Assembly (NCBI GenBank): GCA_030525785.1
Contig: JAUNEA010000006.1
Span: 1 to 64,000 of the forward strand
Reading direction: 5' to 3'
DNA: 64,000 nucleotides
DNA from: Cardiobacteriaceae bacterium
GTDB taxonomy: Bacteria; Pseudomonadota; Gammaproteobacteria; Cardiobacteriales; Cardiobacteriaceae
Shown: positions 27,517-37,074 of the stretch, in pieces
Numbering within the stretch: the stretch's first letter is position 1
Layout of the letters: every line of letters starts with the position of its first letter
The notes under the pieces: generated by a model
What the model was told of the DNA's origin: nothing
What the model saw: only the letters and a program-made list of their open reading frames with translations
Database searches by the model: none
Translations under genes and position numbers: made by a program

Positions 27517-27552
27517 GCAAAAACAATTCCCCCGCAAGCGGGGGAGAATTGT
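27517..27552 (-). terminator. Terminator between yidC and mnmE
   Basis: Strong hairpin: CCCCCGC/GCGGGGG core extended by AATT pairs, followed on the minus strand by TTTTTG. It lies just upstream of the mnmE start, so mnmE probably depends on read-through or its own promoter. Confidence 0.8.
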
Positions 27553-27575
27553 CGGTGGGAACAAAGCGCTTTGGT

Positions 27576-29225
27576 TTAGGCAGCTTTTTCACTTGTTTTT
27601 TCGCCGTAACGCTTGTTCATCACATACTGTTGAGCAATAGAGAAGGCGTTACTGACTGTCCAGTAAAGCACCAAGCCTGATGGGAACCACATAAACATCA
27701 CGCCAAACACTAAAGGCAAGAATTGCATGATTTTTGCTTGCATCGGGTCAGTAGGTGGAGGGTTGAGCTTTTGTTGGAAATACATCAAGGCTGCGTTAAT
27801 AATAGGCAGAATGAAGTAAGGATCCATGACTGCCAAATCTTGTACCCAACCCATCCAAGGCGCTTGGCGCAATTCAACACTTTCCACCAGAACCCAGTAG
27901 AAAGCTAAGAAGAATGGGATTTGTAACAAAATCGGCAAGCAACCACTCATTGGATTGACGCCTTCTTTTTTGTACAACTTCATCATTTCTTGACTCATGG
28001 CTTGGCGGTCTTCGCCAAAGCGTTCTTGTAGACGTTTCATCTCAGGGGCAAGTTTTCTCATTTTTGCCATTGATTTGTATGCCCACGCGCTAGGAACGAA
28101 GAATAAGCCTTTGATGATGATGGTCATAATCACAATTGACCACCCCCAATTGCCTAAGAGTTTATTCAGCCAGCTCAAGATGGTAAACATAGGCTGTGAG
28201 ATGAGGAAGAAAACTCCATAATCAACAGTTTTATCTAAATTGGGAGCAAGCGCTTTGAGGTCTTTTTGGATTTTAGGCCCGAGATAGACGGTTGCTTGGA
28301 ATGTATGTTGGCTGTTGGGAGCAATGGTTGTGGTTTCACGCGAGACACCCAAGAAGTGATCGCCCTGCTCATTGGCATTAGAGAAGTAAACCCGTTTTTC
28401 TTGACCATGTGGCACAATCGCGCCCAAGAAATAATGTTGAATCATGGCAATCCAGCCATCAGCAGCAGGAACTTGCACTTTTTTCGCCATATCGTCCAAA
28501 TTGACTTTGCGATAGCTATCCTCTGCGCTAGAAATGACACCGCCTGTGAAAGTCGCTACTTGCCCAAATCCTGCACTACCACGAGCTTGTCCAAAAACAA
28601 GGCGTTCATAAGGGAAACCTTGCCATGGTAAAGCGCTTTGGTTATTAATCGTTTGTTCGATTTGGAAAGAATGCTTGCCTCGTGTGAATACGAAGGTTTT
28701 GGTGATACTCAAACCTTGCTCATTTTTCCAAGTGAGAGGAACGCGTAAAGTTTCGCTATCGCCCATTTCAAAATGGGTCTTTTCGCTTTGATAAAGCGCA
28801 TTGGGGCTGGGGGCAATGCTTTGGCTATCAGCCGCAATTAAGCCACTTTGCACCAAAAAACGCCCTGGATTTTCGACCTGCAACAAGGTGTGAGGGTGTT
28901 GGTTTTTGAGGCTCACAGGATACTGGCGCAAATCTGCACGAATCAATTCGCCTCCTTGCGGATTAACCCAGAGTTCGAAGCGATCTGTGCTGATGCGAAT
29001 GGGGGCTGTGTTTGCGCCCAAAGCGCTTTGTTCTGTGGTTTGCTGGGGATTGGTGTGAACGTGAGGAATACCGTTAGCTTGCTGAGAAGCACTCGCATAC
29101 GGAATTACCTGTTCAGGTTGATAAGGAATGGCAGGTTGCTGTGCCTGTTCCCAACGATTCCATAGGGAAAATGTCAGCACAAAAGCTAGGGCATACAAAG
29201 CAATGCGGAGATTGTTTGGATTCAT
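27576..29225 (-). CDS. yidC: Membrane protein insertase YidC
   Basis: 549 residues. N-terminal TM (residues 7-22), large periplasmic domain to about 330, then five TM segments including GNWGWSIVIMTIIIKGLFF and MFMWFPSGLVLYWTVSN. It inserts proteins into the inner membrane alone or with SecYEG. It lies 12 bases after yidD. Confidence 0.96.
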   Translation of the reverse strand: MNPNNLRIALYALAFVLTFSLWNRWEQAQQPAIPYQPEQVIPYASASQQANGIPHVHTNPQQTTEQSALGANTAPIRISTDRFELWVNPQGGELIRADLRQYPVSLKNQHPHTLLQVENPGRFLVQSGLIAADSQSIAPSPNALYQSEKTHFEMGDSETLRVPLTWKNEQGLSITKTFVFTRGKHSFQIEQTINNQSALPWQGFPYERLVFGQARGSAGFGQVATFTGGVISSAEDSYRKVNLDDMAKKVQVPAADGWIAMIQHYFLGAIVPHGQEKRVYFSNANEQGDHFLGVSRETTTIAPNSQHTFQATVYLGPKIQKDLKALAPNLDKTVDYGVFFLISQPMFTILSWLNKLLGNWGWSIVIMTIIIKGLFFVPSAWAYKSMAKMRKLAPEMKRLQERFGEDRQAMSQEMMKLYKKEGVNPMSGCLPILLQIPFFLAFYWVLVESVELRQAPWMGWVQDLAVMDPYFILPIINAALMYFQQKLNPPPTDPMQAKIMQFLPLVFGVMFMWFPSGLVLYWTVSNAFSIAQQYVMNKRYGEKTSEKAA

Positions 29226-29237
29226 CTAAAAGCTCCC

Positions 29238-29600
29238 TTAGGGTTGATGGTGAGCGCAAAGCGCTTTGGGGTCATCTGGAGATGGAGGAGATTGAGGGCG
29301 TGGAGGAACAGGATCAAAGCCACCTTCACAACAAGGATTACACCTTGCAATGCGCTTGAGGGTTAGCCAACTGCCATAAAGTGCACCATGCTCTCGAATA
29401 GCCTCCTCGCCATAATGTGAACAACTGGGATAAAACCGACATTGTTGTCCCATGTAGGGGCTTAATATTAACCGATAAAGCTTAATCAGCCCAATAAATA
29501 GCCGAGAAAAGGCGAGGTTGAGGGCGGTTTTAAGCTTTATCCAAAGCGCTTTGCATATTGAGCTGATGCGAGGAAGGTTCGTGTTGAGCTGATTTTTCAT
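29238..29600 (-). CDS. yidD: Membrane insertion efficiency factor YidD
   Basis: About 120 residues if started at ATG 29600; this start lies inside rnpA, and no other usual start codon lies closer. The core YRLILSPYMGQQCRFYPSCSHYGEEAI and the motif GSWLTLKRIARCNPCCEGGFDPVP are diagnostic (DUF37). An N-terminal amphipathic helix binds the inner membrane. The protein ends in a Pro-rich tail, PPRPQSPPSPDDPKALCAHH, part of which is encoded by a palindrome copy. Confidence 0.88.
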   Translation of the reverse strand: MKNQLNTNLPRISSICKALWIKLKTALNLAFSRLFIGLIKLYRLILSPYMGQQCRFYPSCSHYGEEAIREHGALYGSWLTLKRIARCNPCCEGGFDPVPPRPQSPPSPDDPKALCAHHQP

Positions 29601-29979
29601 GATGTACATGAGCATTGCGGTGGAGGTATTGGAAATGGCGGGAAAGTGATTGGCAAAGGGCTTGGTTGTCTGCAAACTGGGCGCTATGTTTTGCCATAAC
29701 AATAAAATCCATCGGGCGATATTTGCCTTGCCATGCTTGATAGTGCAAACGGAACACCTCGCGACTTAAGCGCTTTAGGCGATTGCGTTCATGCGCTCGT
29801 TTCACTTGTTTTTTGGAAACGACCAGCCCTAAACGCGCATGTTCCGTTGCCCATGAAAAACGCCCCAAAACCCGAAAATAGCCATCGCTACTTTTGTGGT
29901 CTGGGGCTTGGAAAACATAATCGTAGGCAGAAGACTCCTTCAGCCGCGCAGAAGACGGAAAAGAGCCATTCACACGCAC
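29530..29979 (-). CDS. rnpA: Ribonuclease P protein component
   Basis: 149 residues from GTG 29979. The signature KRAHERNRLKRLSREVFR (near residue 60) is the RNR motif that contacts RNase P RNA and pre-tRNA. Starts 4 bases after rpmH. The C-terminal 30 residues (HHEKSAQHEPSSHQLNMQSALDKA) are an unusual polar extension that overlaps the yidD start. Confidence 0.94.
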   Translation of the reverse strand: MRVNGSFPSSARLKESSAYDYVFQAPDHKSSDGYFRVLGRFSWATEHARLGLVVSKKQVKRAHERNRLKRLSREVFRLHYQAWQGKYRPMDFIVMAKHSAQFADNQALCQSLSRHFQYLHRNAHVHHEKSAQHEPSSHQLNMQSALDKA

Positions 29980-29983
29980 AACC

Positions 29984-30121
29984 TTACACGGTTAAACGAT
30001 GACGACCTTTAGCACGGCGGCGAGCCAAAACTTTACGACCATTTTTGGTTGCCATACGAGCGCGGAAGCCATGAGTGCGTTTGCGTTTCAAATTGCTGGG
30101 TTGGAAGGTTCTTTTAGACAT
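29984..30121 (-). CDS. rpmH: 50S ribosomal protein L34
   Basis: 45 residues: [20 protein letters not shown], then [19 protein letters not shown]. Strongly basic; matches L34 throughout. RBS ACGGAG upstream. First gene of the rpmH-rnpA-yidD-yidC unit. It is often near oriC with dnaA divergent; here typA is divergent and no cluster of DnaA boxes was seen. Confidence 0.97.
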   Translation of the reverse strand: MSKRTFQPSNLKRKRTHGFRARMATKNGRKVLARRRAKGRHRLTV

Positions 30122-30151
30122 GTCAAACTCCGTAAAAATACAAAAGTTGGC

Positions 30152-30180
30152 ATTATAAACACCTTGTCTTCAAAGGTCAA
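30152..30180 (-). promoter_or_regulatory. rpmH promoter
   Basis: Minus strand: -35 TTGACC (30175-30180), 17-base spacer, -10 TATAAT (30152-30157). Near-consensus. Confidence 0.85.
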
Positions 30181-30274
30181 AACAGCCAACGAAATCAGAG
30201 AGACAAAGCGCTTTGTTGTTGAGCGTGGAGCATGGTTTGAGTGGTGAGAATGCTTACAGGCTGGCAATGGGGCA

Positions 30275-30303
30275 TGATATTAGGGTTGATTTTTCGGTAT
30301 AAT
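30275..30303 (+). promoter_or_regulatory. Probable typA promoter
   Basis: -10 TATAAT (30298-30303) about 38 bases before the start codon, with a weak -35 (TGATAT, 30275-30280). Confidence 0.5.
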
Positions 30304-30341
30304 CTCATGCTTTTTTCATTTCGCTATTTTAAGGATATTTT

Positions 30342-32168
30342 GTGAGCGAACCTAATGATGTTTCAAAAATTCGCAATATTGCGATTGTGGCACACGTTGA
30401 CCACGGCAAAACCACGCTCGTTGACCAGCTTTTCCGCCAATCGGACACTTTAGCCGAACGCGCGGAAGTTTCAGAGCGCATGATGGATTCGATGGATTTA
30501 GAAAAAGAACGCGGCATCACCATCATGGCAAAAAACACCGCCATTCGTTGGAAAGATTATCAAATCAATATTGTAGATACGCCAGGGCACGCTGATTTTG
30601 GTGGCGAGGTTGAGCGCGTACTCTCGATGGTAGATTGTGTATTGTTGTTGGTTGATGCCTTTGATGGCCCTATGCCTCAAACGCGCTTTGTAACTCAAAA
30701 AGCCTTCAATATGGGCTTGAATCCGATTGTGGTGATTAATAAGGTAGACCGACCTGGCGCACGTCCTGATTGGGTTCTCAACGAAACCTTTGAGCTTTTT
30801 GACCGCTTAGGCGCAAGCGATGAGCAGCTGGATTTCCCCATTGTTTACGCTTCAGGCTTAAATGGTTATGCAGGTGATAATGCTGATGTTCGCTCAGGCG
30901 ATATGACTTATCTTTTTGAAACCATCGTTAGCAAAGTGAAGCCACCAGAAGTGGATATTGATGGGCCTCTGCAAATGCAGATTTCTTCATTAAGTCATGA
31001 TACCTATAAAGGCGTGATGGGCTTAGGGCGTATTACACGTGGGACGCTGAAAGCGGGCGCGAATGTAAAGGTTATTGGGCGAGATGGTGCAGTGCGTACA
31101 GGAAGAATTGGCGAGATTTTCCGCTTTTTGGGCTTGGAGAAAGTGAAGGTTGATAGCGCAACCGCTGGCGATATTGTGACATTCTCAGGCATTAGCCCCT
31201 TGTGGATTTCAGATACCCTTTGTGACCCTAACCATTTAGAAGCACTGCCTAGTTTATCGGTTGATGAGCCGACTATGAGCATGATGTTCCAAGTGAATAC
31301 CTCGCCTTTTGCTGGCAAAGAAGGGAAATTCTTGACCAGTAAAGTGATTAAAGAGCGCTTAGAGAAAGAATTGATTCACAATGTAGCGCTTCGGGTTGAA
31401 GATACTGATGACCCTGATAAATTCAAGGTTTCTGGTCGTGGTGAATTGCATTTATCGGTATTGATTGAAACGATGCGCCGAGAAGGCTTTGAGCTTGGCG
31501 TTTCGCGTCCTGAAGTAATTTTCAAGGAAGTTGATGGCGAAATTCATGAACCATATGAGTTCTTGGTGTTGGATATTGAAGAGGTTCATCAAGGTGCCAT
31601 CATGGAACGCATGGGAACGCGTAAAGCAGAATTGCAAAACATGATTCCTGATGATAAAGGTCGGATTCGTTTGGAATTTATCATTCCTACGCGTGGCTTA
31701 ATTGGTTTCCAAACAGAATTTATGACTGTAACATCTGGCACAGGCTTGAAATTCCAAGTGTTTGATCATTATGGCCCTATGAAGAAGGATTTGGGCAAAA
31801 CGCGCCATAATGGGGTTTTGGTTTCGATGGACAATGGCAAAGCGCTTGCCTATGCCTTGAACAATCTCCAAGAACGTGGGCGTTTGTTTATCGGACATGG
31901 TGAACAAGTGTATGAGGGCATGGTGATTGGAATTCATAGCCGTGATAACGACTTGGTGGTCAATCCGTTGAAAGCCAAACAGCTAACCAATATCCGAGCA
32001 GCGGGTTCTGATGAAAATATTTTACTGACACCGCCTATTCGTAATACTCTTGAGCAAGCTCTTGAATTTATTGATGATGATGAGTTGGTGGAGGTTACAC
32101 CACAATCGATTCGGATTCGTAAAAAGTTGCTGACAGAAAACGAGCGCAAACGAGCGAATAAGAAATAA
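30342..32168 (+). CDS. typA: Ribosome-associated GTPase TypA/BipA
   Basis: 608 residues from GTG 30342 (AAGGA upstream). G domain: [14 protein letters not shown] (near 16), [35 protein letters not shown]; then EF-G-like domains III and V and the TypA-specific C-terminus ([18 protein letters not shown]). A translational GTPase for ribosome assembly and stress. The gene has only one short palindrome variant in 1.8 kb. The stop codon is part of a 22-bp palindrome. Confidence 0.97.
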   Translation: MSEPNDVSKIRNIAIVAHVDHGKTTLVDQLFRQSDTLAERAEVSERMMDSMDLEKERGITIMAKNTAIRWKDYQINIVDTPGHADFGGEVERVLSMVDCVLLLVDAFDGPMPQTRFVTQKAFNMGLNPIVVINKVDRPGARPDWVLNETFELFDRLGASDEQLDFPIVYASGLNGYAGDNADVRSGDMTYLFETIVSKVKPPEVDIDGPLQMQISSLSHDTYKGVMGLGRITRGTLKAGANVKVIGRDGAVRTGRIGEIFRFLGLEKVKVDSATAGDIVTFSGISPLWISDTLCDPNHLEALPSLSVDEPTMSMMFQVNTSPFAGKEGKFLTSKVIKERLEKELIHNVALRVEDTDDPDKFKVSGRGELHLSVLIETMRREGFELGVSRPEVIFKEVDGEIHEPYEFLVLDIEEVHQGAIMERMGTRKAELQNMIPDDKGRIRLEFIIPTRGLIGFQTEFMTVTSGTGLKFQVFDHYGPMKKDLGKTRHNGVLVSMDNGKALAYALNNLQERGRLFIGHGEQVYEGMVIGIHSRDNDLVVNPLKAKQLTNIRAAGSDENILLTPPIRNTLEQALEFIDDDELVEVTPQSIRIRKKLLTENERKRANKK

Positions 32169-32187
32169 GGCAAAGCGCTTTGCCTTA
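32166..32187. repeat. 22-bp extended palindrome at the typA stop
   Basis: The common 12-mer is extended to a perfect 22-bp palindrome by arms TAAGG/CCTTA. The left arm holds the typA stop codon. No long T run follows, so any terminator activity would be weak. Confidence 0.85.
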
Positions 32188-32337
32188 GACTAGAGATTAC
32201 GAGATAGCAAGATTGCTTATTGCTCGTTAATCGCTAAAATATTGGGCGCATATCTTTGGGTATGCGTCTTTTTTCCTCAAAATCATTTGAGGATTGATTG
32301 CCCTGTGGTGGCTTGGTTTTTGTTAAGGATATTCAAT

Positions 32338-32565
32338 ATGAAAAAATTAGCACTGATTGCATTGGCAGCTGGCTTAACAGCTTGCTCTAACCCTACTCCT
32401 GTAAACACTTTAGATCAAAATGAACTTGCTAGCATTCGCGCTTCTTTAGAAGAAACTCGCGCTGCTGCGATTCAAGCGGCTGAAGAAGCTCGTTACGCTC
32501 GTCAATTAGCTGAGCAAAATGCGGAAAAAATCAACCGCACTTTCCGCGCTAACCAACGCAAATGA
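32338..32565 (+). CDS. Small Ala-rich coiled-coil lipoprotein (Lpp/OprI-like)
   Basis: 75 residues from ATG 32338; the frame is open upstream but the lipoprotein signal MKKLALIALAAGLTAC begins here (lipobox LTAC, Cys16). The mature part is a heptad-like helix with ASIRASLEETRAAAIQAAEE and ends in basic RANQRK. This fits the alanine-zipper family of outer-membrane lipoproteins that link the membrane to peptidoglycan; the C-terminal Lys could be the attachment residue as in Lpp. RBS AAGGA upstream and a strong terminator follow. Confidence 0.8.
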   Translation: MKKLALIALAAGLTACSNPTPVNTLDQNELASIRASLEETRAAAIQAAEEARYARQLAEQNAEKINRTFRANQRK

Positions 32566-32594
32566 TGTTATCCACCCAATGGTGGAGAACAGAA

Positions 32595-32618
32595 AGGGCA
32601 GCTTACGCTGCCTTTTTT
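32595..32618 (+). terminator. Terminator of the small lipoprotein gene
   Basis: Stem GGCAGC/GCTGCC with loop TTAC, then seven T. Confidence 0.92.
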
Positions 32619-32631
32619 TGTGCCTTAGCCA

Positions 32632-33117
32632 CTATTGCCCCAAAGCGCTTTGTAAAGCCTGAGCGACTTCTTCTCCCACCAAAGCGCTTACATCAGCTCC
32701 CAGCCTTGCCAATTCGCGTACATTGCTGGAGGAAATCAAGCTTTTTTCTGGAGGAGCGAGGAGAAAGCAGGTTTCTACCGTTGGGTTCAATAATCCGTTG
32801 ATATGAGCAAGATTGCGTTCATAATCAAAATCTGCACCATTTCTCAGACCACGAACCATCGCCGAAATCTCAAGTTCACGGCATAAATCCACCACCAACC
32901 CATGCAAAGCAACCATATGCACATTGCTCAACCCCAAAGCATTGAGGCGAGCTTGTGCCAGTGAAAGTCTGGTTTTACCATCAAATAAAGTGGATTTTCT
33001 CGTTTCTTGTGCAACGGCGACATACAACTCATCACACAATCCTGCTGCACGAATGATTAAGCTTTCATGCCCTAAAGTGATGGGGTCAAAAGTGCCAGCG
33101 TAAAGCCAACGTTTCAT
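32632..33117 (-). CDS. coaD: Phosphopantetheine adenylyltransferase
   Basis: 161 residues. YAGTFDPITLGHESLIIRAAG has the T-x-GH nucleotidyl-transfer motif; SLISSSNVRELARLG is the second motif. It makes dephospho-CoA. Overlaps the end of rsmD by four bases (ATGA), the common rsmD-coaD pairing. coaE, the last step of CoA synthesis, is also in this window. Confidence 0.95.
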   Translation of the reverse strand: MKRWLYAGTFDPITLGHESLIIRAAGLCDELYVAVAQETRKSTLFDGKTRLSLAQARLNALGLSNVHMVALHGLVVDLCRELEISAMVRGLRNGADFDYERNLAHINGLLNPTVETCFLLAPPEKSLISSSNVRELARLGADVSALVGEEVAQALQSALGQ

Positions 33118-33689
33118 GAAGACATCTCCGAGAGCTGAGGCTCCAAAGCGCTTTGCGGTACAAGACGAAGAAGGCCATAAGCACTGTTGCCTGCATGGGC
33201 ATGTTTATGCCACATTAAAAATGGTGGTAATTGAAGCTTTTGCTGGCGAGGGTATTCCAGATAAAGATAACCGTGTGGTTTGAGATATTGGGGCATTTGG
33301 CTCAATAAAGTATCGTAGAGATTGGCACTAAAAGGTGGGTCAAGCAAAATGAGGTCATAGGGTGTGGAGGGCTTGAAATGCAAAGCGCTTTGGGCGAATA
33401 CTCGCGCATTTTCTGCCTTCCACGTTTTTAGAAGAGCTTGAATGGCTTGGGTGGCGCTACGGTCTGTGTCGCAAAAATCCACCCAAGCTGCCCCGCGTGA
33501 TAATGCTTCCAATCCCATCGCGCCGCTGCCTGCAAAAGCATCAAAAACACGAGCGCCTGCCATCTCAAACTGTAGCCAGTTATAGAGCGTCTCGCGGATA
33601 CGTTCGGGGCTGGGGCGTAAGCCTTCACGGTTTAAAACAGCGATACGGCGATTTTTGTACAAACCACTGATAATACGGATATGGCTCAT
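33114..33689 (-). CDS. rsmD: 16S rRNA (guanine966-N2)-methyltransferase RsmD
   Basis: 191 residues. SAM-binding motif VFDAFAGSGAMGLEALSRGA (near 46) and catalytic DLILLDPPF (near 115). N-terminus IISGLYKNRRI and LRPSPERIRETLYNWL fit RsmD. It methylates G966 of 16S rRNA. Coupled with coaD downstream. Confidence 0.95.
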   Translation of the reverse strand: MSHIRIISGLYKNRRIAVLNREGLRPSPERIRETLYNWLQFEMAGARVFDAFAGSGAMGLEALSRGAAWVDFCDTDRSATQAIQALLKTWKAENARVFAQSALHFKPSTPYDLILLDPPFSANLYDTLLSQMPQYLKPHGYLYLEYPRQQKLQLPPFLMWHKHAHAGNSAYGLLRLVPQSALEPQLSEMSS

Positions 33690-33718
33690 AGGGGTTTCCT
33701 TGTGTCAAAGCGCTTTGA

Positions 33719-33749
33719 GAAAAAGAAAAGCCCCGAGTGTGGGGCTTGG
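33719..33749 (-). terminator. infA terminator
   Basis: Stem AAGCCCC/GGGGCTT with a six-base loop; on the minus strand followed by TTCTTTTTCT. Confidence 0.8.
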
Positions 33750-33779
33750 GGGTGGAGTAAATCCATCATTTTTGCTGGA

Positions 33780-33998
33780 TTATTTTTCACGGAAGATGAT
33801 ACGACCTTTGGTTAAATCATAAGGTGTCATCTCCACTTTGACTTTATCGCCTGTCAAAATGCGAATGTAATGCTTACGCATGCGACCTGAAATATGTGCA
33901 TTAATCACAAAGCCATTTTCCAGCTCAACACGAAACATCGCATTGGGTAAGGTTTCGATAATGACCCCAGTCATTTCAATATTTTCTTCTTTCGACAT
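33780..33998 (-). CDS. infA: Translation initiation factor IF-1
   Basis: 72 residues with the S1-like fold: [38 protein letters not shown] and [13 protein letters not shown]. Blocks the ribosomal A site during initiation. Single gene with its own promoter and terminator. Confidence 0.97.
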   Translation of the reverse strand: MSKEENIEMTGVIIETLPNAMFRVELENGFVINAHISGRMRKHYIRILTGDKVKVEMTPYDLTKGRIIFREK

Positions 33999-34032
33999 AA
34001 TTTCCTAAGTAGGGTTGGTAACAATGTGGGCG

Positions 34033-34060
34033 ATTATAGCGTTTTGTGTTGGGAGTACAA
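34033..34060 (-). promoter_or_regulatory. infA promoter
   Basis: Minus strand: -35 TTGTAC (34055-34060), 16-base spacer, -10 TATAAT (34033-34038). The -35 overlaps the edge of a palindrome copy. Confidence 0.65.
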
Positions 34061-34147
34061 AGCGCTTTGATAGATGGGCAGATGGAATAGGTGGGGTCGT
34101 GGTATGCTGATAAGCCGTTTTTACTGAAAACCTTGAGGAGTACCAAC

Positions 34148-35245
34148 ATGAGTGAACTAAAAACCGCGTTATACGATTGGCATATGAGCAAAGGGGCAAA
34201 GATGGTGCCATTTGCAGGCTATTTGATGCCTGTGCAGTATGAGGGGATTGTGGCGGAGCATCAGGCAACGCGTCAAAAAGCAGCTTTTTTTGATGTTTCG
34301 CATATGGGGCAATTGATTGCTAAAGGCGAGGGCGTTGCAGAGGCTTTGGAAAAATTATTGCCTGCTGACATTCTGGGCTTGGCGGTCAATCAACAGCGTT
34401 ATTCCTTTTTAACCAACGAAAAAGGCGGTATTGATGATGATTTGATGCTCACGCGCCGCGCCGAAGATTTTTATATTGTGGTCAATGCAGGCTGCAAATT
34501 TGAGGATTTCAAAAAGCTGGAAGCAGGCTTGCCCAAAGGTGCTTTGACTTGGTGGGAAAATCGTTCGTTGATTGCAGTACAAGGGCCTGAGGCGGTTTCG
34601 ATTTTAAGCGCTTTGAATCCCAAGATTGCAGATTTAGCCTTCATGCGTGGTGGAGAGTTTGAACTGTTGGGCGAGTCTTGCTGGGTGAGTCGTTCGGGTT
34701 ATACAGGCGAAGATGGCGTAGAAATTTCCTTGCCTGATGCCCTAGCAGCTACATTTTGCGATAAATTAATCGAGCTGGGCATTGTGCCTGCTGGCTTAGG
34801 GGCGCGTGATAGTTTGCGTTTGGAAGCTGGTTTGTGTTTGTATGGCAACGATATTAATGCCGAAACCAGCCCGATTGAAGCCAATTTGCTTTGGGCGATG
34901 CAGAAAGTTCGCCGACCTGATGGTGAACGAGCAGGAGGCTACACAGGAGCTTCAGTGATTGAAGAACACATCAAAAACGGCGCACCGCGTAAACTCATTG
35001 GCTTAGCCATTGAAGGAAAAATGCCTATTCGCGCCCATACCTTATTGTTTGCCGAAACAGGTGAGCAGGTTGGAGAAGTGACCAGTGGTGGCTTTGGGGC
35101 GACTTTAAACGCGCCTGTGGCGATGGCACTTGTTCAAAGCGCTTTTGCCGCTGAAGGGGTGAAACTGGAAGCTGAGGTGCGTGGAAAACGTGTGCCTGTA
35201 ACCGTTTGCAGCTTGCCGTTCATCAAAAAAGGTTACAAAAAATAA
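34148..35245 (+). CDS. gcvT: Glycine cleavage system T protein (aminomethyltransferase)
   Basis: 365 residues from ATG 34148 (GAGGAG upstream). The N-terminus ALYDWHMSKGAKMVPFAGY and FFDVSHMGQL are family signatures; GYTGEDGVEI and LGARDSLRLEAGLCLYGND follow. It moves the aminomethyl group to tetrahydrofolate. gcvH and gcvP are not here, nor is a glycine riboswitch visible. Confidence 0.94.
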   Translation: MSELKTALYDWHMSKGAKMVPFAGYLMPVQYEGIVAEHQATRQKAAFFDVSHMGQLIAKGEGVAEALEKLLPADILGLAVNQQRYSFLTNEKGGIDDDLMLTRRAEDFYIVVNAGCKFEDFKKLEAGLPKGALTWWENRSLIAVQGPEAVSILSALNPKIADLAFMRGGEFELLGESCWVSRSGYTGEDGVEISLPDALAATFCDKLIELGIVPAGLGARDSLRLEAGLCLYGNDINAETSPIEANLLWAMQKVRRPDGERAGGYTGASVIEEHIKNGAPRKLIGLAIEGKMPIRAHTLLFAETGEQVGEVTSGGFGATLNAPVAMALVQSAFAAEGVKLEAEVRGKRVPVTVCSLPFIKKGYKK

Positions 35246-35299
35246 TTACCGTCTTATGCCTTCTGCCTTTTGGCGGAAGGCTTGATATGAGGAGTTGGT

Positions 35300-35962
35300 G
35301 TGGGACTTTGGACAATCATTCGAGAAGATTTTGAAACCGTCAAACAGCGTGACCCAGCAACCCAAAGCGCTTTGGCGGTTTGGTTATTGCATACAGGCTT
35401 TTGGGCGGTGGTGCATTATCGGATACAGCATTTTTTGTGGTCACATGGCTTTCGTGGGCTTTCGCGCTGGCTTTCGGTTATCTCGCGTTGGCTAACAGGG
35501 GTTGAGATACACCCAGCGATGAGGGCAGGGCGGAGGCTTTTTATTGATCACGGCATGGGCATTGTGATTGGGGAAACGGCAGAATTGGGCGATGATGTTT
35601 CGATTTATCAAGGCGTGACACTGGGCGGAACGTCATGGCAACAAGGCAAACGACACCCAACCATCGGTAACAACGTCATTTTAGGCGCAGGTGCGAAAGT
35701 GATTGGCGCGATTAAAGTAGGCGATGGGGCGCGTGTGGGTTCTAATGCGGTGGTGGTGAAAGAGGTTGCGGCGGGGGCGACTGTGGTTGGGATTCCAGCG
35801 CGAGCAGTGGGCAAACAAGCGCCCCATGATGAGGCAAAGCGCTTTGAATCTTATGCGCAAGGCTCCGATACGCCAGACCCTGTTCGCGAATTATTGGAGC
35901 AGATGAATAACCGTATTCACGCCTTAGAGGAGGAATTGAAGCAATTGAAGGGTAAAGCGTGA
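35300..35962 (+). CDS. cysE: Serine O-acetyltransferase
   Basis: 220 residues, the short form of the family. Left-handed beta-helix hexapeptide repeats from about residue 75 (IHPAMRAGRRLFIDHGMGIV, ETAELGDDVSIYQGVTLGGT). The His of DHGMG and of KRHPTIG are catalytic. It makes O-acetylserine for cysteine synthesis. A C-terminal coiled-coil tail (LLEQMNNRIHALEEELKQLK) is an addition. The next gene, a cysteine desulfurase, overlaps its stop. Confidence 0.93.
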   Translation: MGLWTIIREDFETVKQRDPATQSALAVWLLHTGFWAVVHYRIQHFLWSHGFRGLSRWLSVISRWLTGVEIHPAMRAGRRLFIDHGMGIVIGETAELGDDVSIYQGVTLGGTSWQQGKRHPTIGNNVILGAGAKVIGAIKVGDGARVGSNAVVVKEVAAGATVVGIPARAVGKQAPHDEAKRFESYAQGSDTPDPVRELLEQMNNRIHALEEELKQLKGKA

Positions 35963-37074
35963 TGCAAGCTTATTTTGATTACAGCGCCACCACACCTTTG
36001 GATTCGCGCGTCAAAGCGCTTTTGATGGAAGCTTTTGACCATGCTTTCAATGCAGGCGCAACCTATCCAAGCGCTTTAGTGCAGCGTCAATATCTGGAAA
36101 GTGCGCGTCAAGACTTTGCCACAAGCATTGGGGCGGATTCGCGCGAAGTGGTGTTTTTGAGTGGCGCGACTGAAGCAAACAATCTTGCCATTAAAGGCGC
36201 GGTTTCGCATCATGAGGCGAAAAATCCACGCGTGATAACCGTGCAAACAGAGCATAAAGCCGTCCTCGATCCTGTGGGCATTTTGGCGAAATCAGGAGTC
36301 AAAACAGAATTTCTGCCTGTGTTGCCCTTAGGGCTTTTGGATTTAGACGTTCTTGCCAAAGCGCTTTCTGGTGTGAAAACCACGTTGGTTAGCGTGATGG
36401 CGGTGAACAATGAAACAGGCGTGGTGCAGGATATTCGTGCTATTGCTGATGTGGTGCATGAACATGGCGCAAAATTGCATGTTGATGCGGCGCAGGCGCT
36501 GGGGAAAATGAGGGTTGATGTGAGGGCTTGGGACGCGGATATGGTGAGTTTCTCAGGGCATAAGGTGTATGCGCCGATGGGCATTGGCGCACTTTATGTG
36601 CGCCGCTTGCCGAAAATGCGCTTGCAAGCGATGCAACATGGCGGTGGGCAAGAGCGTGGTTTGCGTTCTGGAACTTCACCTGTCCCCTTGATTCGTGCCT
36701 TTGCACTGGCAACTCAGCTGGCGCAAGAAGAACATGAGATGCGTTTGGCAAGAGTAGAGGCACTCTCCAAAGCGCTTTGTGACAACCTGCCCACAGGCAT
36801 TACGCGCCATGTTTCGCATCAGCAAAAGGTTCCTCATATCGAAAACCTTGCTCTCCCCATCAACGCCCAAAGCGCTTTGGCGCAGGCAGCGCAAATGGGC
36901 ATTGCCTTATCGGCTGGTTCGGCGTGTCAAAGTGGGAATGGGGCAAGCCATGTGTTGCAGGCAATGGGTTTGGAAACGGCATCAGCTGGCTTGCGTGTGA
37001 GTTTGTCGCATCTAACAACGGATAGCGAACTCAAAGCGCTTTTGCATTTCTTAAACCATTTGGTAAACCCATGA
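35962..37074 (+). CDS. Cysteine desulfurase (NifS/IscS family)
   Basis: 370 residues. PLP-binding Lys in SFSGHKVYAPMGIGALYVR (near 200) and active-site Cys in AGSACQSGNGASHVLQ (near 320). N-terminus AYFDYSATTPLD. It removes sulfur from cysteine as an enzyme-bound persulfide for Fe-S clusters or thio-cofactors. Coupled to cysE (TGATG), so synthesis and use of cysteine are joined. It is not beside iscU or iscR, so calling it iscS is not justified. ATG 35962 or GTG 35959 could be used. Confidence 0.9.
   Translation: MQAYFDYSATTPLDSRVKALLMEAFDHAFNAGATYPSALVQRQYLESARQDFATSIGADSREVVFLSGATEANNLAIKGAVSHHEAKNPRVITVQTEHKAVLDPVGILAKSGVKTEFLPVLPLGLLDLDVLAKALSGVKTTLVSVMAVNNETGVVQDIRAIADVVHEHGAKLHVDAAQALGKMRVDVRAWDADMVSFSGHKVYAPMGIGALYVRRLPKMRLQAMQHGGGQERGLRSGTSPVPLIRAFALATQLAQEEHEMRLARVEALSKALCDNLPTGITRHVSHQQKVPHIENLALPINAQSALAQAAQMGIALSAGSACQSGNGASHVLQAMGLETASAGLRVSLSHLTTDSELKALLHFLNHLVNP

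Noticed and set aside
30122-30341. oriC beside rpmH
   Set aside because: The gap is only 220 bases, filled by two divergent promoters, without a cluster of DnaA boxes, and dnaA is not adjacent. A single TTATCCACC at 32569 is not enough.
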